Assembly (NCBI RefSeq): GCF_038502225.1
Contig: NC_091374.1
Span: 11,712,981-11,776,980 of the forward strand
DNA length: 64,000 bases
Source: Cherax quadricarinatus
Lineage: Eukaryota > Arthropoda > Malacostraca > Decapoda > Parastacidae
Reading direction: 5' to 3'
A model generated the notes under the pieces. It did not search any database, had not been told where the DNA came from, and was given only the letters and a program-made list of their open reading frames with translations. Each line of letters starts with the position of its first letter. Position 1 is the stretch's first letter. Below are positions 20,799 through 33,240 of the stretch, in pieces. The translations under genes were made by a program, and so were the position numbers.

Positions 20799-23396
20799 CT
20801 CCTTACTGTAACACACTCGTCACCTCCACTCACCTTACTGTAACACACTTCTCACCTCCACTCACCTTACTGTAACACACTCGTCACCTCCACTCACCTT
20901 ACTGTAACACACTCGTCACCTCCACTCACCTTACTGTAACACACTCGTCACCTCCACACACCTTACTGTAACACACTCGTCACCTCCACTCACCTTACTG
21001 TAACACACTCGTCACCTCCACTCACCTTACTGTAACACACTTGTCACCTCCACTCACCTTACTGTAACACACTCGTCACCTCCACTCACCTTACTGTAAC
21101 ACACTTCTCACCTCCACTCACCTTACTGTAACACACTCGTCACCTCCACTCACCTTACTGTAACACACTCGTCACCTCCACTCACCTTACTGTAACACAC
21201 TCGTCACCTCCACTCACCTAACTGTAACACACTCGTCACCTCCACTCACCTTACTGTAACACACTTCTCACCTCCACTCACCTTACTGTAACACACTCGT
21301 CACCTCCACTCACCTTACTGTAACACACTCGTCACCTCCACTCACCTTACTGTAACACACTCGTCACCTCCACTCACCTTACTGTAACACACTCGTCACC
21401 TCCACTCTCCTTACTGTAACACGCTCGTCACCTCCACTCTCCTTACTGTAACACACTCGTCACCTCCACTCACCTTACTGTAACACACTCGTCACCTCCA
21501 CTCACCTTACTGTAACACACTCGTCACCTCCACTCACCTTACTGTAACACACTCGTCACCTCCACTCACCTTACTGTAACACACTCGTCACCTCCACTCA
21601 CCTTACTGTAACACACTTGTCACCTCCACTCACCTTACTGTAACACACTCGTCACCTCCACTCACCTTACTGTAACACACTCGTCACCTCCACTCACCTT
21701 ACTGTAACACACTCGTCACCTCCACTCACCTTATTGTAACACACTCGTCACCTCCACTCACCTTACTGTAACACACTCGTCACCTCCACTCACCTTACTG
21801 TAACACACTCATTATCTCCACTCACCTTACTGTAACACACTCATCACCTCCACTCACCTTACTGTAACACACTCATCACCTCCACTCACCTTACTGTAAC
21901 ACACTCATCACCTCCACTCACCTTACTGTAACACACTCATCACCTCCACTCACCTTACTGTAACACACTCATCATCTCCACTCACCTTACTATAACACAC
22001 TCATCATCTCCACTCACCTTACTATAACACACTCATCATCTCCACTCACCTTACTATAACACACTCATCATCTCCACTCACCTTACCATAACACACTCAT
22101 CACCTCCACTCACCTTACTATAACACACTCATCACCTCCACTCACCTTACCATAACACACTCATCACCTCCACTCACCTTACCATAACACACTCATCACC
22201 TCCACTCACCTTACCATAACACTCATCACCTCCACTCACCTTACCATAACACTCATCACCTCCACTCACCTTACTATAACACACTCATCACCTCCACTCA
22301 CCTTACTATAACACTCATCACCTCCACTCACCTTACTATAACACACTCATCACCTCCACTCACCTTACCATAACACTCATCACCTCCACTCACCTTACTA
22401 TAACACACTCATCACCTCCACTCACCTTACTATAACACACTCATCATCTCCACTCACCTTACCATAACACACTCATCACCTCCACTCACCTTACTATAAC
22501 ACACTCATCACCTCCACTCACCTTACCATAACACACTCATCACCTCCACTCACCTTACCATAACACACTCATCATCTCCACTCACCTTACCATAACACAC
22601 TCATCACCTCCACTCACCTTACTATAACACACTCATCATCTCCACTCACCATAACACACTCATCACCTCCACTCACCTTACTATAACACACTCATCACCT
22701 CCACTCACCTTACTATAACACACTCATCACCTCCACTCACCTTACTATAACACACTCATCACCTCCACTCACCTTACCATAACACACTCATCACCTCCAC
22801 TCACCTTACTATAACACACTCATCACCTCCACTCACCTTACTATAACACACTCATCACCTCCACTCACCTTACTATAACACACTCATCACCTCCACTCAC
22901 CTTACTATAACACACTCATCACCTCCACTCACCTTACCATAACACACTCATCACCTCCACTCACCTTACTATAACACACTCATCATCTCCACTCACCTTA
23001 CTATAACACACTCATCACCTCCCCTCACCTTACTATAACACATTCATCACCTCCACTCACCTTACCATAACACTCATCATCTCCACTCACCTTACCATAA
23101 CACTCATCATCTCCACTCACCTTACCATAACACTCATCATCTCCACTCACCTTACTATAACACACTCATCACCTCCACTCACCTTACTATAACACACTCA
23201 TCACCTCCACTCACCTTACTATAACACACTCATCACCTCCACTCACCTTACCATAACACACTCATCACCTCCACTCACCTTACCATAACACTCATCATCT
23301 CCACTCACCTTACCATAACACTCATCATCTCCACTCACCTTACTATAACACACTCATCACCTCCACTTACCTTACTATAACACACTCATCACTTTC
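20799..23396. repeat. Satellite of 32 bp units, about 81 copies
   Basis: Unit TTACTGTAACACACTCGTCA followed by CCTCCACTCACC. The left third is nearly uniform with CTCGTC. From about 21.8 kb the site becomes CTCATC, and from about 22.0 kb CTGTAAC becomes CTATAAC or CCATAAC. Thirty-base units lacking one AC dinucleotide appear only in the right part. 32 is not a multiple of three, and no long reading frame crosses it. Confidence 0.98.
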
Positions 23397-24292
23397 ACTC
23401 TTCAATAATCCTTTTCGTTTTGGTATTCATCCTTCCACCCCACTTAGCCTTTATCTGTCTCACCCTAGCCGCACCTCTCCCTCTCCCACGTAACGCCGTC
23501 TTTCCGTGGAATTACTTAGGTAATGAGGATGGGAATGGTGAAACAATTCTCTCCTGTATAAGAATGCAGTGACCGGGGCAGCAATAAGCATAGAAATCTA
23601 CCTCCCCGCAGCGGTGTATATCTGCGCTGAGGAAAAGGGAGGCATGGGACGAGGGGAGGAGGAAGAGTGAGAATGAGAGCGAGTGACTGGATAGAGGAAG
23701 TCCAGAACTGGAACATCTGCTGATGGGAAGCACAAAAAATAAATAAAATATACAGTGAAGCTATAAAGAGAATAAGTGTATAATTCTCATGATCCATGGT
23801 CAAAACTGTTATAATATTCACCCGAGACCATGATACCTTCCCTAAAACAGCAACACGAGACAGACTTACTAAGTTTTCTAGGTGAGTCCGATCTACTGGC
23901 TTCCAGTTTCCAGTCTAAGCTGGAATAACTATCTGATTGAAATATTGACAGTTAAATGGCAAGTGCGTTTTCTTAAATCGCTCTACAAAAGAACGGTTAA
24001 GGGCCCGGAGAAGGTTAGAGCAAGATTGCTACGTAGTTACCCTAGAGTAGTTGGCAATAGCCTCTTATTTACCTCTGGCAACTCTGCTTAGCGCATTGCA
24101 AATTGTCCTATTTCTCGATGGCAAAGCTAATTTAAATTCAGGTGAGTAAAAGAGCAGGGCAGTGGCCAGCAACTGCTACCAGTGTCACTGCCGTCAGTCA
24201 TTCAGACAGCCAGTTAAATATTTTTCTGGTTCACTTGCTAACATGAGTGCTAGATAACATGCGAGTGAAATCTCGTCTTGCTTTTTAATCTC
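23397..24292. other. No recognisable gene
   Basis: Unique-looking. Opposed short frames near 23.5-23.8 kb carry no family motif. Confidence 0.5.
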
Positions 24293-24330
24293 GGGAAAGC
24301 GCTAAACCCATAGGGGTCATCAACAGGAGG
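24293..24330 (-). repeat. Repeat B fragment
   Basis: GGGAAAGCGCTAAACCCATA then GGGGTCAT is the reversed 3' core of the family. Confidence 0.65.
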
Positions 24331-24464
24331 AAGAGATACATTGAATTTCAAGCCAAGAAAGTGGTGGATAACTCCAGGGACACTATTATGCACCACGTTT
24401 TTTAATGATTATCAGGATCATTTAAAAACTTGGTGCATACCCAAATTCTGACTGCAAAACCTAT

Positions 24465-24600
24465 ATGCTGGCGAAGGGCTCTTGATCCAAGTAATTGGTG
24501 CAGCCTTCCCATTCCTTGAATTAAACCTCATTACCGTCCATTTCCCGGGCGATTTATGATCCTTACGAGTTTAACGTTTCCCTATTAATATAATAAACAA
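24465..24600 (+). repeat. Repeat B copy, diverged
   Basis: GGGCTCTTGATCCAAGTAAT, TCCTTGAATTAAACCTCATT and CCTTACGAGTTTAACGTTTC then CCTATTAATATAATAA. Confidence 0.75.
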
Positions 24601-25379
24601 CAGAACGAGAGATGATTTTTGCTATAATGTCTGGAAAAATTGTCAATTCTTTCGAGGTTCCACCTGGTTCAGTTTGGTTTAGGGGAGGAGTGAGTTATGT
24701 CAAGAGCATCAGTGTCATCAGCGATCATTTATTTCTCACTTGACTTCTTTTTTAGAACATGTTCTCTCATAGATACTTTAGAAATTGTCATCTGCCTTAC
24801 AGTTGGTTCCACTTTATACGTGTATTAATATTAAACTGACTTCGACCAGGCTTTGAAATGAACTCTGATAAATTAACAGCTGTTTTTTAATTGCATGGTA
24901 ATAACCCATTTGTATTCCTTTAGAATTCTTGGAGAGGGGGAAGGAAGGGAGGAAAGGAAGGCGAGCAGGTGAGATCTTATGCATATGTCCAGTGAACTGA
25001 CAAAACTGTTTTTACCGACTAAGTGAAACATCACATAAAGTCTGCCTGTGGAAGACCAGCAAGTTTGAAACTTGTCGGCGAATGGGACACTGCTGCAGAT
25101 CATAACAATTAAATAAATGCTTTCACCAGTCACATCCTGGATTTACAGCACAAGTAAATTTCTCATTGGCAGTATGTGACCTTGGGTTAACTCCCGCTGC
25201 TGTAAAACATCTGAGGCAAAACTTGTTAATAAATTATGCCCAACTCTGGGTATTCTTTCACTAGTCAAGGTGTAGCACCAGGACCTCCTGATACAATAAT
25301 GCACTTAATTTTTAGCTTTCCTCGACACCTGAGTGACAACTTTAAAGATCAATTTCTTAGAGTATTTCTAAATGGAGCA
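24601..25379. other. No gene seen; right end may be RT fossil
   Basis: Unique-looking. From about 25.32 kb text translating to LSDNFKDQF and FLNGAV may be the decayed upstream part of the RT fossil that follows. Confidence 0.4.
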
Positions 25380-25515
25380 GTGTTTGTAAGCCACTAAAAT
25401 TGATTCTAGTGTATCACAGGGGTGTAATAGGTCCCTTTCTATGAAATGTGTACTTTAATAACACACTTCACATCTTATTTGTATTCCTCTCCTATGCAAA
25501 TACCTGTACTCCAAC
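25380..25515 (+). pseudogene. Reverse-transcriptase fossil (palm region)
   Basis: One frame reads VYHRGVIGPFL, a TGA stop where Trp is usual, then NVYFNNTLHILFVFLSYANT, which follows the pattern GVPQGxVxGPxLWNxxFNDL...AYADDCT of non-LTR RTs. The catalytic Asp-Asp has become Asn-Thr and Pro-Gln has become His-Arg, so it is dead. I cannot assign a clade; it differs from both other RT families in the window. Confidence 0.6.
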
Positions 25516-26229
25516 ATTTATTTAACATTCAATTATACTCACTGACCTCGGGCACATTGTCTAAGAATTTCCAGCCACAAACGCCGCAAACTCTGTTCAA
25601 TATGAGTATATTTCACTATTTTTTTTTATCTGCCATTATCAGTCTTCCCCATTCTTATGGAGACGAAAGTAAAGATTAAACCAAAGTTGTAAGATTATCT
25701 CTACTTATCTTTACATCTTTTTTTTCGCATTTATTTCCTTCCCTCCCTGTCCACTTTCCTTCCATTGCCGTCCCCTCCCCTTTCCCTGTCCACTTCTATT
25801 TTTTCATCCAATAACATCCATTTCACAAGTATTAATCAATTACCAAATTGATCCATCGACATGTAGATCAGTTATAAAACTGTGTCCACATTATCTCTCC
25901 TTCCATCGTTTCTCCCTCGTAAATTTGCAATGTTCGAGTCTGCAGTAAATTATTCAAACACTCCCAGTCCTTGCCCAGCTTAATGTCTCCACCCACTTCT
26001 GAGCCGGTCTTTTTCTTACTCCCAGTGTTCTCTTTTCTCACATCTACAAGTCTTCTTTCTAAATTTAATGGTCTTCGTGCACCTGGTCATGTTTACCTGC
26101 ACTTGGTCTTGGTCTTTATACACGTAGTCACGTTTTTACTTATTTTTCCTACACCTAGTTATAGTTTTAATACAGTACACCTGGCTATACTACACCTGGT
26201 GATAGTACACCTCTTGAACTTCTTCCTAC
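25516..26229. other. No recognisable gene
   Basis: Pyrimidine-rich patches (25.70-25.80 kb). Text ACACCTGG/ACACCTCTTG recurs near 26.06-26.24 kb as a loose tandem repeat. Confidence 0.5.
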
Positions 26230-26237
26230 ACCTCTTG

Positions 26238-26838
26238 CAGTGGCGGCGTAACGATTGGGGGGTGAGGGGTGGCGGGCAGCCCCGGGCAACACCATAGAGC
26301 ATCTAAAGAAGGTAACACTAATACCCAAAACAGTGCTACACCAACATAAGAGGAAAATCCTTCGTTTCTATATAGCCTATTATATGATTACAGAGTACAA
26401 ATAGGCCTATATAGGGAAAAATCATTGATTTTGATGATGTGATAGATGATTTTGCAGGATTGAAGGCAAGGAAATGTAAGATCACTGAGAGGTTACCTGT
26501 ACTCAAGGTCAAATCGGAACTAGTGTTCCTCTGATATTGCATTTTTTTTTTCATTGTTGAAGATGAATAAATGTAGGATGTGTTGCCTGTACCCAGTAGT
26601 ATTTGAGTTTGTTTCCTCAGTATTACTGCGATTATTTATTTTATCATTAATAAAGTTGAGAAGTATTCTCCTGTTCGGTTTATGGCCCTTAAACGTTCTC
26701 ATTGCTACATATTAGTCACTGGTCATGCAGTAGTGACGTAACTGGAGTTTACTTCCCCATTCCCCCGCCCTTGGATTTCATGGGGGTGTGACACTAAAGA
26801 TGCCGCCCCGTGTAACACTAACCCTAGCAACTCCACTG
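26238..26838. mobile_element. Non-autonomous hAT-like element, 601 bp, with TSD
   Basis: Ends CAGTGGCGGCGTAAC and, on the reverse of the right end, CAGTGGAGTTGCTAGGG: CAGTGG termini typical of hAT elements. The subterminal parts are G/C-rich (CCCCGGGCAACACC; GGCGGCATC on the reverse). Flanks ACCTCTTG (26230-26237) and ACTTCTTG (26839-26846) match at 7 of 8, as expected of an 8 bp target duplication. The interior is AT-rich with no transposase I recognise. Confidence 0.7.
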
Positions 26839-27113
26839 ACTTCTTGAACTTCTTCCTACACCTTTTGAGCGTCTTTCCTCACCTGGCTTTTCCCTTCTCT
26901 CTCTTCCTCTTCCGTGAGAGTCGTACATTGTTGAAAATGGTGAATAAAATTTCAAAAGTTTTATAGCTACATAAATAATGTAAAGATTTCTTCATCCTAT
27001 GTCTTATAATTCCAGAAAAGCAGATGAGAAATTTAAACATTTTAGGTGTTTTTATACTGCAATTGTTTGATAAATGGGCAATAAATAATAGAATAACTTA
27101 ATTACCCACCTTA

Positions 27114-27286
27114 CACAAATAACCCGCACATAAAAGACAGAAGCTTACGACGACGTTTCGGTCCGACTTGGACCATTGACTTTGTCAATGGTCCAAGTCG
27201 GACCGAAACGTCGTCGTAAGCTTCTGTCTTTTATGTGCGGGTTATTTGTGTATCGTTCCAGTCACGGTATTGTGCCTTTTTGTTAT
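27114..27286 (+). mobile_element. Hairpin element family F3, complete, perfect palindrome with TSD
   Basis: Arms 27114-27180 and 27184-27250 are perfect 67 bp inverted copies around a TTT spacer. A 36 bp single-copy tail follows (TATCGTTCCAGTCACGGTAT, TGTGCCTTTTTGTTAT). TTACCCACCTTA flanks both sides exactly (27102-27113, 27287-27298). In the right arm GAC (27178-27180), GGTCC (27190-27194), GGACC (27200-27204), GAAAC (27205-27209), GTC and GTC (27213-27215) can form the hammerhead-like fold. Noncoding and probably a recent insertion. Confidence 0.9.
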
Positions 27287-27383
27287 TTACCCACCTTATA
27301 TAGTAAGCTAAAGTTGCTTTTATGCTTCATTAATGTAGCCAAGGCAAGTTACATCAATAGTGACATTATTGCAGTAGTAATAT

Positions 27384-27505
27384 CAAACCAGTAACTGAAA
27401 GTACTCTGTATGAGTATAGTCCTCAAACCAGTAATTGAAAGTACTCTGTATGAGTATAGTCCTCAAACCAGTAATTGAAAGTACTCTGTATGAGTATAGT
27501 CCTCA
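27384..27505. repeat. Three tandem 40 bp units
   Basis: CAAACCAGTAATTGAAAGTA plus CTCTGTATGAGTATAGTCCT, three times with one base difference. Confidence 0.97.
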
Positions 27506-28991
27506 ATGCATCGGTACTATCATTACAGTGATGCCGATATTATAACACTATTCCCTACATTGGGAGATATATTCAATTTGTAATCCTGGTGCTGACTTTG
27601 GTGACGCTTCCGACGAAGTTCGAGTCGAATGTTGCACCTAATGACCTATATATGTTCTCTGCCGCCTGCCAATCAAGTTTGACGTCAGGCCGGCAGTCCT
27701 TGGAGAATGAGGTCGTTAGCGTTGGGTCACTCAGTGAATGATAATTTCGGCTATCCAACTCTCACGGATGCTGCAAATAATGACCTTACCTCCAGGCACG
27801 AATTAGTCTGGAAAGTGGCTCATTTAGTAGTGTGATTTATTTCGAATTCTGCAGGACTCGTTGATATTTAGTATCGTACTCAGGTTATTATGCCATTTCA
27901 TTTTGCCCAGATGGGATATTAGAGATCAGTGGATCATATTACCAGGTAGCAGAGAGATGTGTTGAGCATAATGTGATTCCAAATGATTATGACATCTATC
28001 ACAACCCGGCAAATTCAGTAAGAGCCTCGATTACGTCATTATATATTTGTGGCCTTTCTGGTAGCATGAAAGACTGGCAAGTAGTAGGAAGCCTGCGTGC
28101 AATCTTAATGGATATTTGTCACCAAGATTGAGCCACCTGGAAAAAGCGGAATCACCGTTACTCGCTCTTTAGCTGCTTTTACAGATATAGACATGATTGT
28201 CGTGTTCGTCTCGTTAATAAAGATGCCATACTGTTTCCCGTGTATTCATGTACTTGTCGGTACTACAGTACCATAACTTGCTTATATGATGTTGCTGATG
28301 TTGATAATGTTGCTTATATAATGTCTGTTGACCCACTTACCCTCACCATTCTTCGCTTTATATTCAAATTACATGCACTGTATTGCTAAGGTAATCGGTC
28401 ATGCAATTTGATAATCATATTGGTGTTATTCTTGATGTTTAAGTTTCAAATCCTAATAATCATTGAATTTAAAGAACTTTTTTTACACCGTAAGTCAGCG
28501 CTGTGTGACCCTGGTGGTTTAGTGCTTAGTTTTTATTATAATAATTTACATCGTAAGTAATCTAGCGAAAATAATTTTCGTTCCTCAGGATTCTAATGTT
28601 AATGAATTAAAAAATTCATAGTCACCACTGTGAACGAAACATTACAGGGCTGAATACAAGTGTGAAATAGACACCTCACCACTTTTAAAACAACTCTTAG
28701 GACTTTTACCTCAGAGCTGTAACCCCAGGGTGACAGTTCTGAGTATCTCAAGTGCCAAGTGCTACAAGGTAACTTGTTTCGTTATCATTCCTAGTATTAC
28801 AGTAATGCAGTAGTGCTGTACCTCACATATAGTGACTGGGCAGATAAGAGGTTTATGCTAATTAGAATTAAAGGTAAACACAGAAATTCACTACGTAAAT
28901 ACTTACTGATACATTTATTAGTCTTTCGAGATTTAAAATTTGAAAATAATAATTAAACACGAATTAGCATAGTGGTACTTTATATACTATA
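27506..28991. other. Mostly unique; short Repeat B end
   Basis: No gene motif. 28505-28555 (GGTGGTTTAGTGCTTAG then TTTATTATAATAATTTA) is a decayed Repeat B 3' end. Confidence 0.5.
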
Positions 28992-29098
28992 CTGGCTCCC
29001 TCACTCTTTTATATAAGTACAACTTTTATATGATCCAAGTCTGACCGAAACGTCGTAAGCTTCTCTCTCCTATGGTCGAGTTATTCGTGTATATAAAC
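28992..29098 (+). mobile_element. Hairpin family F3 fragment
   Basis: CTGGCTCCCTCACTC, then TCCAAGTCTGACCGAAACGT, CGTAAGCTTCTCTCTCCTAT and CGAGTTATTCGTGTA match the right arm of F3; the left arm is absent. It shares its upstream CTGGCTCCCTCACTC with the copy at 50.6 kb. Confidence 0.75.
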
Positions 29099-29389
29099 AG
29101 TTAGTGTAGCAACCCTTACAAACCAGATGAAGGATATGGGGACAAATTAAAAGGCAATAAATTATTAAAAATTAGTTAAAACTAATACATTATTATAATT
29201 ACAATTCTTATTATAACAAATTATTATTATAAATTTTACTTAGATCCTTAACAAGAAAATGCGGGATGCGGTCGTATTGCCCTGAGAGCTTAATAAACTA
29301 AACGTGTAATTACACACGTTACGTTTATTCCATTAGAGCAAATTCTCTAAATTAAATGGCATGCAGATAGTTGAACACTCGTCTGAAAG

Positions 29390-29393
<4 letters not shown>
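29099..29393. other. No recognisable gene
   Basis: Very AT-rich (ATTATTATAA-type) sequence. Confidence 0.5.

Positions 29394-29476
<83 letters not shown>
29394..29476. repeat. (AC)n microsatellite
   Basis: About 41 AC units. Confidence 0.98.
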
Positions 29477-30605
<1,129 letters not shown>

Positions 30606-30792
30606 ACACACAGAAACACACTCATACACACCTATAATAATTATAATTTTCTATCTTTCCAGGGATGGGTAATGTAATTGTTTCATTATTCTCGGATCCT
30701 CTTATATGCTTGATATTTTTACCTTGGTATTTTTTTCGAAACAGGATGAGTTTAATAGTTGTTTTTAGCTACTGTTTAATATCAGATCAACC

Positions 30793-30840
30793 TCCTCCTC
30801 CCTCTGTCTGTCTGTCTCTGTCTCTTTTTCTGTCTGTCTT

Positions 30841-30926
<86 letters not shown>
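30793..30926. repeat. (TCTG)n then (CT)n microsatellite
   Basis: CTGTCTGTCTCTGTCTC grades into about 42 CT units. Leu/Ser repeat frames through it are artefacts. Confidence 0.97.
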
Positions 30927-30928
<2 letters not shown>

Positions 30929-32154
30929 GGTTGTTAAGGTTTATGTAAGTGAAGAGTACCTAAGCGTTATCCTTCTAAAATTAATTTTAAATCCTGGTCA
31001 GGGAAGATATTCAGCAAGGAAAAGTTGCAGTCATCTGCTATCAATAGTTTTTATTTTATCAGGAAGTTAATTCTTGTAATGAGAAGATATTCTTGAAGTT
31101 ATATTAATTGGCTTCTACTTCCACGAAGTTGGGCATGCTGAGGGACTTCCAAGACTTTGGCCTTTCACTCAGACCCACTGACATCTCTGGTGCTGAAGGC
31201 ACAGATCAACTGACACGTCCAAGGAAGAATGAGTCGCATTGTCATTCCTATTGTATCCCGAAGGTTTTTATTAATAAAAACTGGATACATCAACAGTGCG
31301 TTGTTACCTCTTTGGGTGATAGTTACGTAGCGGGAAGAAAAGCTGCTAGCTATGTTTATATCATATTCCAAGACGGTACGATGAAATCTGTCAGTCTGAG
31401 CTTGGAGACTTGAACACGGAACTTAGGATAACGGATATAAGGGTTCAGTAGTTACGGAATATTCACTGGTTTCTTTTCAGCGGACCTGGAATTGCTGTTA
31501 CTTGGGAATAACAATCTCTCGGGATAGCCTGTTCCACCGTCCAGAAGTCAGAGATTGGATGGGAAAGGAGAGGAGTGAAATGGGAACGGTAGTATGTGCC
31601 AGACCTTAGTGTATACATAGTGTAAGAGCGAACATTATACTATTGCAGGACGTGTTCATGCTCGCTGGGATACCATGGAAGTAAGGTGATGAACGGCTCC
31701 CTGGTAGACCACGAACAAAAAAGTATCCATTCATAGTGGGATGCCACGTAGGGCCGGCCCTGCGACTGACATAAGTATTTTTTTAGAGCTTTCCTGCTTT
31801 TATTTTCTGAATCTTCTATTGTTATTAAAGCTAAAGACGTATCTTAATGTTGTAAATTCCGAGTGAGGTGTGTGTGTGTGTGTGTGTTCATAGAAAACCA
31901 AATATAAACAAATTTCTATACCCAAAAGCAAGTGATATCTGTTAGTCTTATTTCATTATATAAGTATTATTATGATTAATAATATACAACATGTGTCCCG
32001 TCATATAAAATTACCAACGTATTTGTTAAGTCAGTATATAGTATAATGTATACTTGTATAATCTTTTATATTCACATTCCTTCATTATCTCAGAATATAG
32101 AGTCAGTAAAATTGTTCACCATTGATTCAAGTGGCATGTTGCCGACAATGTTTT
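30927..32154. other. Unique sequence, no gene assigned
   Basis: 31.1-31.7 kb is less AT-rich. A plus frame of 101 codons at 31108-31413 has an overlapping minus frame and no known motif. The palindrome AGGGCCGGCCCT near 31.76 kb resembles some DNA-transposon ends, but no partner was found. A short GT run lies at about 31.87 kb. Confidence 0.4.
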
Positions 32155-32300
32155 AATCAGTGGGAAGCACTAAGTCCTTATGGGTCATACAGCGCCTGGA
32201 GCATCTGAAAGCATTCGGGTTTAATTCAAGGAATCAGAGGATAAGTTCAGTTCCTTTAAACAAGAGCCCCTCACCGTCGTCACTGAAAGACTTGGCTTCA
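32155..32300 (-). repeat. Repeat B copy, left half of an inverted pair
   Basis: GGGAAGCACTAAGTCCTTAT, TTAATTCAAGGAATCAGAGG and CAAGAGCCCCTCACCGTCGT, reversed family text. Confidence 0.8.
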
Positions 32301-32475
32301 CCCTTTATACCCCTCAAGGGAGGTTCCTTGACGGTGGTGAGGGGCTCTTGATCTAGGGAATTGAATCTGTGCTCCAGTTCCCTGAATTGAGCCTGAATAC
32401 CTTCCATCCCCCCCCCCCACATGCACTGTATAATCCTACGGGTTTAGTGCTCCCCCATAATTATAATTATAAATA
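32301..32475 (+). repeat. Repeat B copy, right half of an inverted pair
   Basis: CCCCTCAAGGGAGGTTCCTT, GACGGTGGTGAGGGGCTCTT, GATCTAGGGAATTGAATCTG, then CTACGGGTTTAGTGCTCCCC and ATTATAATTATAAATAA. It carries GACGGTGGTGAGGGGCTCTT, the complement of the text in the left half, so the pair can fold back. Confidence 0.85.
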
Positions 32476-32494
32476 ATTCACCCTTTCTAAAAAG

Positions 32495-32498
<4 letters not shown>

Positions 32499-32573
<75 letters not shown>
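32499..32573. repeat. (AC)n microsatellite
   Basis: About 37 AC units. Confidence 0.98.
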
Positions 32574-32576
<3 letters not shown>

Positions 32577-33240
32577 CCCCAGAGTCAGTAATATCCTGAC
32601 CTTCTGTGGGTGTGTAGTACTCCCGAACTTTTTAAAGTTTTCAAGATAGAAGGTTTAAAGGAGGATCAGAGGTGGATATAATGAGGAAGCACATTAAGGT
32701 AGAAGTTAAGGGGACGAAGCAAGACTGAGGAGTGCTATAAGCGCTCTATTAGAAAAAATATGAATGAGGCTCTGCGGGAAAAAAGAAAGATTCAAGACCT
32801 CTCTCATGGGATTAAAATGCATCTGAAGGCGCTTCGAAAACAAAATTAAAATCCCCCCTTTTAAGCCGCCTGGAGGAGAAAGAATCAAACTCCCCTCTTT
32901 AGAACTTATTTCGAAAAGAAGAAAAAACTAAAATTCTCCCAGGTCTCAAAACGGGAATATAGTGTCCAGTGCCTCAGTCTTCTAAGTGACAACACACCAC
33001 AAATTTATCCTAACATTTCACATGTTAGGAAAGTATTACCCGATCTTTGTTACCAGAGCATAATATACAGCTATTGCTCGCTGGTTATGGCCGCGTGTCT
33101 AGCCATCAGCTTTAAAGGATTCAGTAGTGATTTCTGATCGTCCACGGCGCAATAAAATGTCACAAAATCATGAACGTGGAGCAGTACTGTAATTTTATGT
33201 ACTCTACTTACTTGAAGTGACAGCTTTGTGGTGTCAGGAA
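32574..33240. other. No recognisable gene
   Basis: Unique-looking, purine-rich in places; no motif. Confidence 0.5.

Noticed and set aside
20799..23396. CRISPR-like array (about 32 bp regularly spaced repeats)
   Set aside because: Units are contiguous with no unique spacers, no cas genes, and the setting is eukaryotic: a satellite.
31108..31413. 101-codon plus frame as a host exon
   Set aside because: Overlapped by an antisense frame of 68 codons; no recognisable domain or splice signals. Left as unassigned.
31740..31775. AGGGCCGGCCCT palindrome as a transposon terminus
   Set aside because: No matching inverted end or target duplication found nearby.
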